A DNA stretch of 64,000 bases from Cocos nucifera. Taxonomy: Eukaryota > Streptophyta > Magnoliopsida > Arecales > Arecaceae. The notes below the pieces were generated by a model that worked only from the letters and a program-made list of their open reading frames with translations, did no database searches and was not told the origin of the DNA. The stretch is from contig QRFJ01006457.1 of the NCBI GenBank assembly GCA_006176705.1, forward strand, positions 1 to 64,000, given 5' to 3'. Of the stretch, positions 23,632 through 34,193 are shown piece after piece. Every line of letters begins with the position of its first letter. The stretch's first letter is position 1. The translations under genes were made by a program, and so were the position numbers.

Positions 23632-23633
23632 GT

Positions 23634-25938
23634 TGAAGGAAAATCCTGATTTTCCGGACCAGGTTCGTTCAGATCTGATCAGATCAAGAGATATATTTCA
23701 AAAATTTTTTTTTTGATCTAATCAGATCTAAATATATTTTAGATCTAATTATTTATTATTTTAATAATTAAAATAAAATTAAAGATAAATTAAATCAAAT
23801 TTAATTTACCTTGATAGTGGGTAATCCTATTACCCTGTTGATGATCCTGATAAGCAGCGGAAGGTTCTGGATCTAGCCACGCAAGTGCCTGGCCTCTACC
23901 GGTATCCACTCAGGTTGGATCTGGAGATCCTCTTCTTCTCTATCACATCTCCAAAAATTAGATCTGGATCTGATCTGGAGGATCTTCAAAACTCTTTTTC
24001 AAAGATCAGCAGTTGTCCTTTTGCAGCAGCGCAGCCTTCTAGCTTTCAGTCGCCTTTCTTTGATCTGGATCGCACCAACCAAGAGTCCAAAACTACTTTT
24101 GGACGTGGAGAGGAGAGGGAGAAGGTGGGTTTGGCATGGAGGAAGGAGGGGAGAGGCAGCCTTGGGGCATGGGAATTTCAATTCTCCAATCATACAATCA
24201 TGCAATTGAGTTGGGCGCAGGGTCTTATTTATAGACTATCTGTGATCCAACTCCTCTTCTTCCCAACCAATCACAACTCTTTGTGAAATCAGATCTAAAT
24301 CTGATTGGTGGAAAATAGAGTCCCCTGGATTCCTCCTTAGAGGGTGCCTAAGACCAGTCAAAGTTGGTTCTTAGGAGAACTCTAATTGGAATCCAAAAAG
24401 GAGATGGAGTCCCTATCCAACAGGGACTCCTAGGCGCCTCCAACTTGGGCACACGCCAAGGGTGGCGTGCGCCCTCTTTCCTTGCCAGGTTCTGGCAGGG
24501 GGACAAGGCCCCCACCAGCTCTCCAATAGGTGCATGTGACATGTGGTCAGAAAGTCAAAGTGTCAATGGTCAACATTTGACCAGTCAAAGGTAGACTTTT
24601 GACCAAAGTCAAAGAACGAAGAAATGGCAGGTGACCAAAAATGGCAGGTAATGTCTTACAAAATAAGACAACCTTTTCTGACTTGGACAACCTCCAGTCA
24701 GACCATATGAAGGCCTCTGATTGAGCACAAACTCCTTTGGCTCAGTCAGGACAACTTATTTATGATAGTAAAAGAAGAACGTTAGGTTCAATCGAGTGCT
24801 AGCACGATTTTCTTGAACCTAATTGAATCTCATTCAGATCAATTGAACTAGATCAGTTCAATTGATGATCACCAGATTCAAACCCTTGTTTGTGTGACCC
24901 AGTTAGGTTCAGTTCTGTATGGTAATGGGATATGTCATGATCTCTATCATCGACATCATCGAAACTCCTTTCGATGGATCAGAACTCTTCTGATTCGAAC
25001 AGCTAGAATGATCGATCATCTAAATCATTCTAATTGCTCCCAAAATCCACCAGTGACACCTAGCAGTATATGGTGGCAACCCATCAGAGCTGAATGCGAA
25101 CCTCTTGGTGCAGCTACCTGTGTGATTAAGTTCTTCTATCTTGAGCCCCGATCAGATTAGGGTTAAGGTGAACTCGTCAAACCCTAGTCTCTGTCATATG
25201 ATGTAATCATTCGATTCAAGTCCAATGTGAAAATCTAAATAGAAACTCTTTCTATTATTTCACTCTGCCATGGCCATGGGCTTCTGGACTTGATTCTCAT
25301 GATCATCATAGGGCTGCTCCTCTACCACCGAGGTAGATAGATTCCATCTTGATGCAATCCAGTTCCTACAATGAACATGCTATAGCCAACATACACCTCA
25401 GGGTTCCATATGGCTAGGAGACCGAGTAATGGTGTAGTCAAACTATAACACCCTCAAGGTGAACTGTCCGATGCACCTCAGGTCAAAGAACCAGACACAC
25501 TACTGCAGCATCGAGTCAGTCATTGACGAGAAGGTAGACTTCCTAATGACTACTCGAGGTGGTCACGCTCAGTGCCCTCATTCTCTAACGAGTATCTATG
25601 CTCTCACTCTGGTGTCTCCACATCGTTGACTCAAGACTCATCTACTAAAGAGAAGCGATTGTACACCAACCTTTCGGATCAATCACCATCCTCGTGATGA
25701 TCCTATGGTCGGGAGCATTTTATGAGTTAATAATGATTATTCATGTCTTAAATTTTCGACTCTTGAAAATATGAATTATCATTATCATTAATTCAAAGGA
25801 TGTGTCACAGACACTAAATATACATATGTGATAGAAAATAATCCATTTTATTGATATTAATCAAAATTATAATTTTGCCCCTAGAAGTGTATTACAAGTG
25901 TTAGCCAATTCTGGCTTCTAGGGTATATATATCTAACA
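23634..25938 (-). repeat. 5' LTR of full-length copia element
   Basis: 2,305 bp, minus-strand TGTTAGATATAT...CCTTCA. The TATA box on the minus strand is TATAAATAA at 24,225-24,233. The PBS lies directly downstream. Small differences from the 3' LTR include a 9-bp copy difference at about 24,860 (TCAATTGAT repeat) and substitutions around 25,590-25,630. Confidence 0.95.
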
Positions 25939-25943
25939 GAGAT
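25939..25943 (+). other. Right target-site duplication GAGAT
   Basis: Repeats 15,715-15,719 exactly and marks the right edge of the copia insertion. Confidence 0.95.
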
Positions 25944-26304
25944 CGCTCGACTTTGACAGCAGTCGTCCGATAAGATCCAAGCTAGTTCAAGTAAGGATTT
26001 AGAAGAGATTCTTTCTTTAAAGAATTTCTTAGAGAACTTGTCAACAATATACGCAAAGAAAATGGCCGAGCTGCAATAGTTGAGGTTTCAGATGGCTTAT
26101 CAAGAAGGCATCGTCAAGAATACTGAAGCTGAATCAGCGGTTCTTAGGAAGAAGTTGAGAGAGACAGAGAAAGAATCACGTAGGTGGGAGAGGATGCTGA
26201 GGAAGAGCTTGGCAGCAAGGTTGAGGCTTGAGAAAAAAATTGAAGATCTAAAACTCTCCCTTGTAATGATTGGAGCTGGTAGTGCAAAGTCCAACTCTGA
26301 GTAG
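25939..26304 (+). pseudogene. Gag-like coiled-coil C-terminus (copy A)
   Basis: Resumes the gag-like frame after the copia insertion: SSSKDLEEIL, LENLSTIYAKKMAELQ, then a TAG shared with copy B, then RFQMAYQEGI followed by a long charged coiled coil to IEDLKLSLVMIGAG and a stop at 26,302-26,304. It is rich in Glu, Lys, Leu and Arg in heptad-like spacing. Function beyond structural gag is unknown. Confidence 0.7.
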
Positions 26305-26584
26305 GACTTTGTCTTCTTCCTCTTTTTTGTAATCAGACTTGATGTCCGATGTAACAATCTTTATTTTTAATGAAATGAATTTTTTTTCATTTATCTATTT
26401 GTGTTTCATCTTAGCTAGTCGCTTGCCAATGTACTTTATTTCCTCATTGTATCCAACTTTGACATCATTTTAGAATTATAATTCTTGTTCTGTGTTTTGA
26501 ACATTTGTCCCCCTTATCCGCGAATGAGAGTTTTCTGGTCCGTTTAGGAGCTAAAACTTCATACTTGTATTCCTCCTCATATTT
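26305..26584 (+). other. 3' non-coding region of gag-like unit (copy A)
   Basis: No ORF. T-rich, with a polyadenylation-like AATGAAATGAA near 26,370. It links the gag-like stop to the tandem array. Same in copy B at 59,024-59,304. Confidence 0.5.
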
Positions 26585-27248
26585 AAGAATCGAAGGCCTT
26601 TAATTTTTTGCAGGATCTTTATCCTTATCAGGATGAGGTCCACCTTCTGCTTCTAACATCATCAGCTAATTTTCTTATTAGAATGAGGTTCACCTCATGT
26701 TCCCAATTAGATTGCTGGGGCATAAAAGGATCGTTGAGAGGGTCTCTCCCTCATGTCATTGGTTTGAGAACCGAAGGTCTTCAATTCTCTTTAGGATCTT
26801 GATCCATGTCAGGATGAGGTCTACCTTTTGTTCCTAATGTGGTTGTCTAATTTTCTTGTTAGAACGAGGTTCACCTCCTATTCCTAAGTAGGTTGCCTGG
26901 ACACAAAAGGACCGTCGAGAGAATCTCTCTCTGATGTCTCTGGTTTAAGAATTGGAGGTCTTCATTCTTGTTAGGATGAGATTAACCTCCTGTTTAAGAA
27001 CTAAAGGCCTTTAATTTTTCGTAGGATCTTTATCTATATCAGGACGAAGTCCATCTCCTATTCCTGACATGGTTGGTTAATTTTTCTGGTAGGATGAGGT
27101 TCATCTCCTATTTCTAATTAGATTGCTGGGACACAAAAAGATCGTTGAGAGGGCCTCTCTCCGATGTCTCCGATTTACAAACCGAAGGTTTTCACCCTCG
27201 TTAAGACAAGGTTAACCTCCTATTTAAGAATCGGAGGCCTTCAATTCC
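26585..27248 (+). repeat. Composite 180/52-bp tandem array (copy A)
   Basis: A motif like AAGAATCGAAGGCCTTTAAT recurs at about 26,585, 26,766, 26,946, 26,997, 27,177 and 27,235. This gives three long units (about 180 bp, each with AGGATGAGGTTCACCTCC and TCGTTGAGAGGG...TCTC) and two short ones (about 52-58 bp). It resembles the tandem repeats known from untranslated regions of Tat/Ogre-type gypsy elements. Also present at 59,305-59,968. Confidence 0.8.
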
Positions 27249-27361
27249 ATTTTTTTGTGTAATTTCTTGCTATTGCATAGTTTGTACCAAAGATAGATGT
27301 CAAAGTAAGAATTTTATTAAAATATAATTACTAATAATATATTCATAAATTTTTCAAGTTT
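27249..27361 (+). other. Short non-coding link (copy A)
   Basis: AT-rich, nothing recognised; joins the tandem array to the antisense integrase remnant. Confidence 0.4.
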
Positions 27362-28310
27362 CATGGCTGTAGTAGTGCTACCCCTCCAAGCTCCTTCAGA
27401 TGACTTCTATAATCTCATAAGAGCCTTTCCAATTTGGAGCAAGCTTTCCTTGATTTTGAGATTGTGAGATATCCGCTCGTCGAAGTACCAAGTCTTCCAT
27501 CTTGAATGCTTTGCTTCTGACCCTAGAATTGTAATAGCGGGCTACTTTCTACCTATAAGCCACCATTCTGATCTAGGCCTTCTCTTATTTTTCTTCCAAT
27601 AAGTCGAGGTTAGCTCTAAAATCTTGCAAAATTTTCTATTCATTTAATGCTTCGACTCGTGTTGAAGAAAATTTAAGCTCTATTGGGATGATCGCCTCCA
27701 TTCCAAATGCCAGGGCAAAAGGAGTTTTTTCAGTTGGCAATTTCTGAGTGATTCTGTAAGCCAAAAGTATATGATAGAGTTTGTCCATCCATGTTTCTTT
27801 CGCCCTTTCAAGCCTTACCTTTATTCCTTATAACAGGATCATGTTGGTCACCTCAGCCTCACCATTCGTCTGAGGATGAGTTACCAAGGTAAAATGATGG
27901 GAGATGTTCAAATCTTCACAAAACTTGGCAGACTTCATCCCCGCAAATTGGTGTCCATTATCAATAATTAAAGTCCGAGATAGCCCAAATCTGCAAACTA
28001 TTAACTTCTAGAAGAAGTTCCATACTTTTACTTCAGTAATGTTGGCCAATGGCTCGGTCTCAATCCATTTGGTGAAATAGTCTATGGCTACTAAGAAAAA
28101 TTTCTATTGTCTGGATACCATGAAAAAGGGTCCAAGTATATCCAACCCTCATTATGCAAATGGCCATAGGACACTCAAAGATGTAAGCTAAGAGGCTAGT
28201 CGTCTTTAAATGTTGGCATTCCTCTAACATCGATCATATTTTCTCACATATTCCACTGCATCCTGATGTATAGTCGACCAATAGTAGCCCTGAGCATAGG
28301 ATAATGGATG
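27362..28310 (-). pseudogene. Ty3/gypsy integrase remnant, antisense (copy A)
   Basis: On the minus strand, in broken frames, from right to left: zinc-binding piece with YYWSTIHQDAVEYVRK and a Cys pair, YFTKWIETEPLANI, the catalytic LIIDNGHQFAG, then HPQTNGEAEVTNMIL (third acidic residue), AYR/TPFALAFGMEAIIPIEL and the C-terminal VLRRADISQSQNQGKLAPNW block. These are standard Ty3/gypsy integrase motifs. RT and protease are missing: the sequence to the right is an LTR end in the opposite orientation. Multiple stops. Copy B: 60,065-61,015. Confidence 0.88.
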
Positions 28311-28315
28311 ACATA

Positions 28316-28677
28316 ATAACCTATCAGATCATGGCACCGCATGGCCATATGGCCTCCAACGGCCCATCAAATTATGGCCTAGTAGGTATCCGACAGCCTA
28401 TATGATTCTGGTGTAGTAACCTATGACTCTATATAAAGAGGCAAAGAAAAAGGACCCTCAGATAAGATGGAGAGAGGCAAGTCTAAGAGAGGACTGAAAA
28501 CACTGCTCCCGCTCATTCTCGTATCTTCTTCCTTTTAATTGTTCCCTAGACTTTGGCTGACCTAAGCAATGGATTGTTCTCCAACTCACATGCTCTGATG
28601 AGTGGTCTTTCTTTGCAGGTTCGACCATTGTGGAGGGCAACCTCAACCCACCAGGATGCTTGGTCGTTCTCCCGACA
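28316..28677 (+). repeat. LTR end of a Tat/gypsy-type element (copy A)
   Basis: TATA box TATATAAAG at 28,430-28,438, a transcribed-leader-like segment and a terminal CGACA immediately before TGGCGCCATCAGAGCC, a gypsy-type primer-binding site. The LTR start is not defined; it merges with the antisense integrase. Only about 80 bp of internal region follows before the duplicated block ends near 28,757. Confidence 0.6.
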
Positions 28678-28693
28678 TGGCGCCATCAGAGCC
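28678..28693 (+). other. Gypsy-type primer-binding site (copy A)
   Basis: TGGCGCCATCAGAGCC directly after the LTR end. The first seven bases match the TGGCGCC start common in plant gypsy PBSs. Copy B: 61,397-61,412. Confidence 0.6.
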
Positions 28694-28779
28694 AAGTGAC
28701 AATAAACTCACTACTAGAAATCCTCATACATCCAAGACAAAGCAGTAGATATTTACAGCAATTACATCATATGGCTACG

Positions 28780-30012
28780 GCATAAGTTGTTTGTATTGTT
28801 ATTTATCGATGGTTCTTACGTTGAAGGCTTAAGAGAAAGCGACTTAACATTCCTAAAGAAGTTATGGAGAATAGAGATATAGATCGACAATCATTGCTTG
28901 CTGATCTTGCTAATGATGTTAAATGTCATAATACTTGTCAAATGGGAACAATGGCCTTTCATCAATTATGTCACATTTTAAGATCTCAGGGTGGTCTTCG
29001 ACCTACACGACAAGTGTGGAAAAACAAGTTGCTATGTTTCTTATGCTAATGGGGCACATACTCAAGAATTGTCTAGTACAATTCATGTTCAACCAATCTG
29101 GGAAAACAATTAGCTGCCATTTCCATAATGTTTTAAAGGCTATCATAGAACCAGAAAGAAAATTCTTACAACAACCCAATGGATCTCAAGTCCCTACAAA
29201 AATACTCAATAGCTCTCGATTTTTTCCCTTTTTTAAGGTAAAAGATATGCTTTGAACTATAAGTTATACTTTAATATGTATATTATATCTCATCAAATAA
29301 CAAAGTTTTAATGTCAGGATTGTGTTGGTGCAATTGATGGAACACATGTTCATGCAAAAGTTTCTCAAATAGTTGCTCCTAGGTATCACGGTAAAAGGAT
29401 TATCCTACCTAAAATATTTTGGCTGCTTGTACTTTTGACCTCAAATTAACATGAAGATTTTCACTAAAAATTCCATAAGGTAAAAGTTTAAATCAACAAA
29501 ATGATTTAAATACATATATATTCCTTATAGTGCATATATGATGAGTGTAGTTTTTCTAGAAAAATTCTATCTTACTGATGCTGGCTTCATGATGAAGGGT
29601 GGAATAATTTTACCTTATAGAGGAGTACGTTATCATATGAAAGAGTATTCGAGAAATCCACCAAGAAATATGCAGGAATTATTTAACCTTCGACATGCAT
29701 CACTACACAATGCAATTGAAAGGGCATTGGCATACTTAAGAAACGATTTTCAATCATAACAAGTGTGGATGAACCTTTTTTTGTATTGAAACACATAAGC
29801 AAATCTTTGTTGCATGTTCTATTTTACATAACTATTTGATGAGCGGAGATCTAGATGAGAGACTTATTTCTGAAGTAGATGAAGAACTTAATAATTAACA
29901 TCTTGAGCCAAAACTCATTTCCAAGCCTTCTGATGATGTAGAGGATGAACATAGAGAAGAAGAAATTAGGAACTCAATAGTAGCTGCCATGTGGATGGAT
30001 TATACAATATAA
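28780..30012 (+). pseudogene. PIF/Harbinger DDE transposase
   Basis: N-terminal region RDIDRQSLLADLANDV and FHQLCHILRSQGGLRPT, a frame change near 29,014, then VEKQVAMFLMLMGH and SGKTISCHFHNVLKAII, which is the helix-turn-helix-like part of plant Harbinger transposases. A spliceable intron (29,238-29,317, GT...CAG) precedes CVGAIDGTHVHAKV with the first catalytic Asp. After a damaged stretch with a further frame change come YLTDAGF (second Asp), LPYRGVRYHMKEY and ELFNLRHASLHNAIERAL (catalytic Glu). The tail EEEIRNSIVAAMWMDY matches the family's C-terminus. Frameshifts and missing sequence between the first and second Asp make it inactive. Confidence 0.92.
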
Positions 30013-30230
30013 TATTTTTTATCTCTATGTTTCTTGTAATATTAAAAATTTGTCATGTATTGTACTTTGGTTTTATTTACTAGAACCTACTTATGGTTAA
30101 GAAATTTTTAATATTTGATAATATTTCATTTTTGTTATGGTGTGATGGATGATAAAATTAACTACTTTTGGATATTACTACTTTTTATATTGTACATGTA
30201 AATACTAATTTTGTGTAGGTATCCATATGG

Positions 30231-31289
30231 CACCTAAAAAAAATCTTTAGAATTAAACACCAAGGAAGATTGTATCATCTAGATAAATGCCATGAATGAT
30301 GTTCTTTTAGATGCCTTGTTGCAATAAAATTATTCTAGAAATTAAGTAAATGGCACATTCACTATATTAGCATATGACAACATTCTTCAAGAGATGTGGG
30401 AAAAGTTTTTAGACAAAAAATTTGATAAGAAAAAATTAAGAAACCATATCAAAAATATCAAAAAGAAGTTTGCTCCGTAGGACTTGTTTAAGGGTGGTTT
30501 GAGTGGTTCTGCTTGGAATCCAGATATTGGAATGTTTGATGCAAAAAAGAAAGTTTAGGATGCACTAATTCAGGTATATCTATTAACTTCAAGAATTAAA
30601 CTTTTTTTAGAACTCTTTTCTTGCATTCAAGTTATCTTATTAAAGTTATTTATTATTTTGTAGTATAATCCTGAGGCTAAAGAATGGAGGAACAAGCCAT
30701 TTCTCAACTATGATAAAATATGCGTGCTTTATGGAGCTGATACAACGATTGGTGAGCAGGCTGAGATAACTTCTGAGATAAGGGAGAGTTTAAGAAGGGA
30801 AGGTAATATAAATACTATTGATGATATAGATTACATGGTATCAATAAATCAAGCATCGATTCATGAGGACAATGGAAATGATAATGATAGAAATTATGGT
30901 GATAGAACTGGTGATGACATACACAATGTGAATAGTTCTCCTTTGAATCTTCTCCCTTTTCGCCTGATGGATGCTTCCAACAATTTGATTTATCCTCTAG
31001 GAAAGCTAATGGAAAAGCTAAGATAGATGAGATTGAAAATTTGAGGGATGGGCTCAAGAGTGTTGCAAATGCTATTGAAGCATCAATAAGAAAATACTGG
31101 CTTCCTATTAAAGAGGATGAGGTTGCTGGTCTAGTTCTTGAGCTAGGCATTGAGGATAATCTTTTTTATGAATGCTATCTCTTTCTCATGGATAATCCAA
31201 ATAAGTTGAGAGCGTTGCTTGAATTACCAATGGTAAGGCGCAAAAGTTTTTTGATCCGAATGGTTTTTGGTGCCAATCCCCCTCATTGA
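30231..31289 (+). pseudogene. Harbinger-associated Myb/SANT-like ORF
   Basis: Begins near ATG 30,231 (MAPKKNL) but soon shifts frame. Homologous reading then includes NILQEMWEKFLDKKF, LRNHIKNIKKKFA, GSAWNPDIGMF and DALIQ, followed by a 90-bp intron (30,574-30,663) and YNPEAKEWRNKPFLNYDKI. This is the Myb/SANT-like DNA-binding domain that partners the transposase in PIF/Harbinger elements. A frame change near 30,980 leads to KYWLPIKEDEVAGLVLEL and a stop at 31,287-31,289. Trp codons have become TAG at two sites. Same strand and just downstream of the transposase, as usual for these elements. Confidence 0.85.
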
Positions 31290-32147
31290 CCTACTTTTTC
31301 CTCTCCACCTAGCTTTTAATTTATGAACTTGGTTATGATAATATTTTGTTAGATTGTAGTATGTGTAGTGATGATATTTCTATATTATGATATTATGATT
31401 TGTAGTGATGATATTTCATAATATTTTGTTGGATTGGTGTAGTGATAACATTTCTATGATAATATGGTGATATTATAATTTATAGTAATGAATAATTTTT
31501 TTATATTGACATGTGATATTATGATGCTTTTATTATGAGATTATACCCATTTTCTATGAATGCCAATTTATTCAGGGTATGCAGCTATATGGTATATTGT
31601 GGTTAATATATACGGTTGTTAGGATATGTTTTTTTCCTAGCGATGCTGCTAGCTTCTTTAGGTCTGATGTTATCCTCATTTAGTTAAACAAAAAAAAAGA
31701 TGTAGCAGCAAGCTCTTTATTTGATGGACCTCTTTCTATTATTTTTTGAATAAAGATTTTGTATATACAATATAAGATTTTATATATGCATCGAGGCTTT
31801 TATGAGCTCATAATTTTAGTACAAGATTTTTTGGTACATGAGGAAAATACATCCTACATAAAAATATCTAATAAATCTATTCTAGATAATAAATAATATC
31901 ATAAATATTAAATAGTATATATATTAATGAGAAAGGATATATTTATCAAAATTTACATAAAAGTTCTTCCACCCCTTCCTTAACCCATCTATCCAAATAA
32001 GGATAAGGTATGTACCCTTCTTTACCCTTTCTCTTCTTTTCCAAATAAGGGTTTATTAATTTCATTACCCTCCCCTATCCTTCCCTCCATTATCCTTCCC
32101 TTTCCTCCCCTTATGAACCCTTGTGTACCCCCAATCCAAACAGGCCA
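31290..32147 (+). mobile_element. Harbinger 3' non-coding end with terminal inverted-repeat-like sequence
   Basis: AT-rich tail ending in a polypyrimidine stretch and AATCCAAACAGGCC (32,133-32,146), the reverse complement of GGCCTGTTTGGATT, a typical PIF/Tourist terminus. TTA/TAA, the usual target trinucleotide, follows. The matching left terminus is not found near 28,760-28,860, so the left end is lost. Confidence 0.65.
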
Positions 32148-32148
32148 T

Positions 32149-32482
32149 TAACAAACTTTCACTTAACCTAAAGCCAATTGACTACAAATCTAAGTTTCAT
32201 TTTCTCAAGATAGGATTTAGTCTTTTATTGGCTCAAAGGCTTTGTCAGTGGATCAGTCATATTATTCGTGGTGTCGATTCTCTTTATCTTAATGTATTCC
32301 TTCTTAAGGTAATCATAGATCAGGTAGAACCACTACTCAATGTGCTTGGACTTCTAGTGAGACTTCAGCTCTTTAACTAAGGCTATGGTGCCATTATTAT
32401 CGTAGTATAGAGGGACGGCATCAGATGGAATCACTCCAAACTCTGCAATGAACTTCTTGAATCAAAATACTTTCTTCATAGT
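32149..32482 (-). pseudogene. Degenerate copia element, RNase H end (left part)
   Basis: Matches 18,021-18,360 of the full-length element: starts with the five LTR-terminal bases TAACA, a decayed polypurine tract, then antisense RNase H (LVAKE/NNNGTIA-like, broken by stops). It is split at 32,482 by the Athila-like element and resumes at 43,639. Confidence 0.88.
32478..32482 (+). other. Left target-site duplication of Athila-like element
   Basis: ATAGT, against ATAGC at 43,639-43,643; one C/T difference. Confidence 0.85.
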
Positions 32483-34169
32483 TGATAAGTACAATAAATT
32501 CACCAATAAAAGTATTAATTTATTAATTAATTTATATTAATTTTTAATAATTATTAATCAATTTATATATAATTTTTGAAAAATTCATATTTTTATTAAT
32601 TAAAAAATTAAATAAAAGTAATAAAAATTAAAAAAATAAAATTTTATTATTAATGGAAAGAGCTCATTTTTCTAATCACAATGAAATAAATTTTGAGTAA
32701 AACGGAGCTAAAATGGAAAAGATATTAATTTCTAAAAAAATAAAATAAAATAAAATAAAATAAATAATAAAAATAAAAAAATAATAATAAAAAAATGAAA
32801 ATAACATACGGCTCAAACGGCTCAAGCCACCATGCTGCAGCAGCCGACGCGTCCAGATGCGCTGAGCCAAGCCGACCAAGCCAGCGCGCCAAGCCATCCA
32901 AGCTAGTCGACTCAAGCCCAGAAGCCATCAGCCAGTCTATAGCACAGTGTAGACCGCCAGCTCAGTAGAGACCAGCGAATCAGAGCCTACCACGTGGTAG
33001 ACCTAGACCCCTTAAGGGTTTACAGAAAATTCATCGTGGCTCATAGGGCATTTTGGTCTTTTCATCTGTCAATAAAAGGCGCTGATTGGTTGCGGTGCAC
33101 GATATGGCCGATCCACGTGGTCCATGGGAACAGTAAAAGCACGATCGTGCGGTGGTGGTTGTTTGCGATCAGGATCGGACGGTCAGCATTTTTTTTGATT
33201 GCCGATTTCACTCGAATCACCATCGAACGGCAGCGCTTGATTCCACCTCGATCCAACAATCCAGAAGGCTCCCGACGGTGATCAAACTCTCAAGCATGCG
33301 ATCAATGGCGTGAATTCCTCCATCAAGCATGATCCAATGGTCAGAAATTGATCTGATCTGATCTGGGCTGATACGCATCCATTTTTGATGATTTTTGGAC
33401 CGTTGGATTTCTATTGAATGGCCAGATTTCACCAGACTTACCAGAGTCGTATTAGAGTTGTTTTTATTCAGATTTTATTTAGATTTTGATGATTACAAAG
33501 GCAATTAGTCCCACATTGCCTTTAGAAATAAATATCCAACCCTCCTAGCTCTATAAAAAGGATCCTAAGCCTCTAAGAAAGGAGAGGTCGAGTGGAAGAG
33601 AAGCTAAGGTACAGGGTGGAAGCCAAGCTCTGGGTTAAAGGTTGCTTCAAAGCTGCAGTGCTGAGAAGAAGAGCCAATCTTCTATGCCATCTCCACGCCT
33701 ACGCTGATCTGCAATCTCCTTCTAAGTTTTCTCTTTTTTTTCCCTTTAATTTTTGGTATTTAAATTCTACATTTGAGTTTTAAATTTAATAAAGAAAGTT
33801 TCATTATTCTTTTCAATTCTAGCTCTTTAAATTAATTATTCTTTATTGCTTTTTAATTTTATTGCAAGTAGTTGCTAAGATCTAAAATAGTAGATCTTAG
33901 TACCAAATTTATTTTTGTATAATTCTACTTTTATTGATAAATCTATTTTTTGACTTTAATTTTTTAAAAAAAACTCTTCTTTTCTTTTCTTTAAAAAAAA
34001 TATAATAATAAAAAATAATAATAATAATAATAAAAGAATCAAAGATTTTAGAAATAAATCATTGCCTCTCTATGGATTCGACCCAACTTACTACTCTTTT
34101 CATAATTTTAAAAAGTCGGATTTAAACTGATAAACACGGTGTCTTAATGACAGCATCGTGTTCCTATCA
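32483..34169 (+). repeat. 5' LTR of Athila-like element
   Basis: 1,687 bp. AT-rich first third with AATAA runs (32,738-32,800). TATA box at 33,552-33,560. (AAT)n near 34,009-34,036. Ends TTCCTATCA. Differences from the 3' LTR are mostly transitions. Confidence 0.95.
33552..33560 (+). promoter_or_regulatory. TATA box of Athila-like LTR
   Basis: TATAAAAAG, conserved as TATAAAAA at 43,024-43,031 in the 3' LTR; probable core promoter. Confidence 0.65.
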
Positions 34170-34175
34170 AGTTTT

Positions 34176-34193
34176 TGGCGTCGTTGCTGGAGA
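34176..34193 (+). other. Primer-binding site of Athila-like element
   Basis: TGGCGTCGTTGCTGGAGA, a decayed form of the TGGCGCCGTTGCCGGGGA site (tRNA-Asp complement) used by plant gypsy elements. Starts 6 bases after the LTR. Confidence 0.88.

Larger units (their letters stand above)
15720..25938 (-). mobile_element. Full-length Ty1/copia element, minus strand
   Basis: 10.2-kb element with two about 2.3-kb LTRs, a perfect 5-bp target-site duplication GAGAT, a PBS complementary to initiator methionine tRNA and a polypurine tract. On the minus strand the order is 5' LTR, leader, gag, protease, integrase, RT-RNase H, 3' LTR, which is diagnostic of Ty1/copia (integrase before RT). The LTR pair differs by few bases or short indels over the stretches compared by eye (for example 17,000-18,025 against 24,900-25,938), so it is the youngest large element here. 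Gag, integrase and the gap before RT carry frameshifts or deletions, so it is not autonomous as it stands. The exact lineage (Angela-like is possible given long LTRs) was not determined. Confidence 0.96.

Noticed and set aside
23885..24286. 133-codon plus-strand ORF
   Set aside because: Lies inside the copia LTR; the same frame is broken in the sister LTRs at 6,200 and 16,100.
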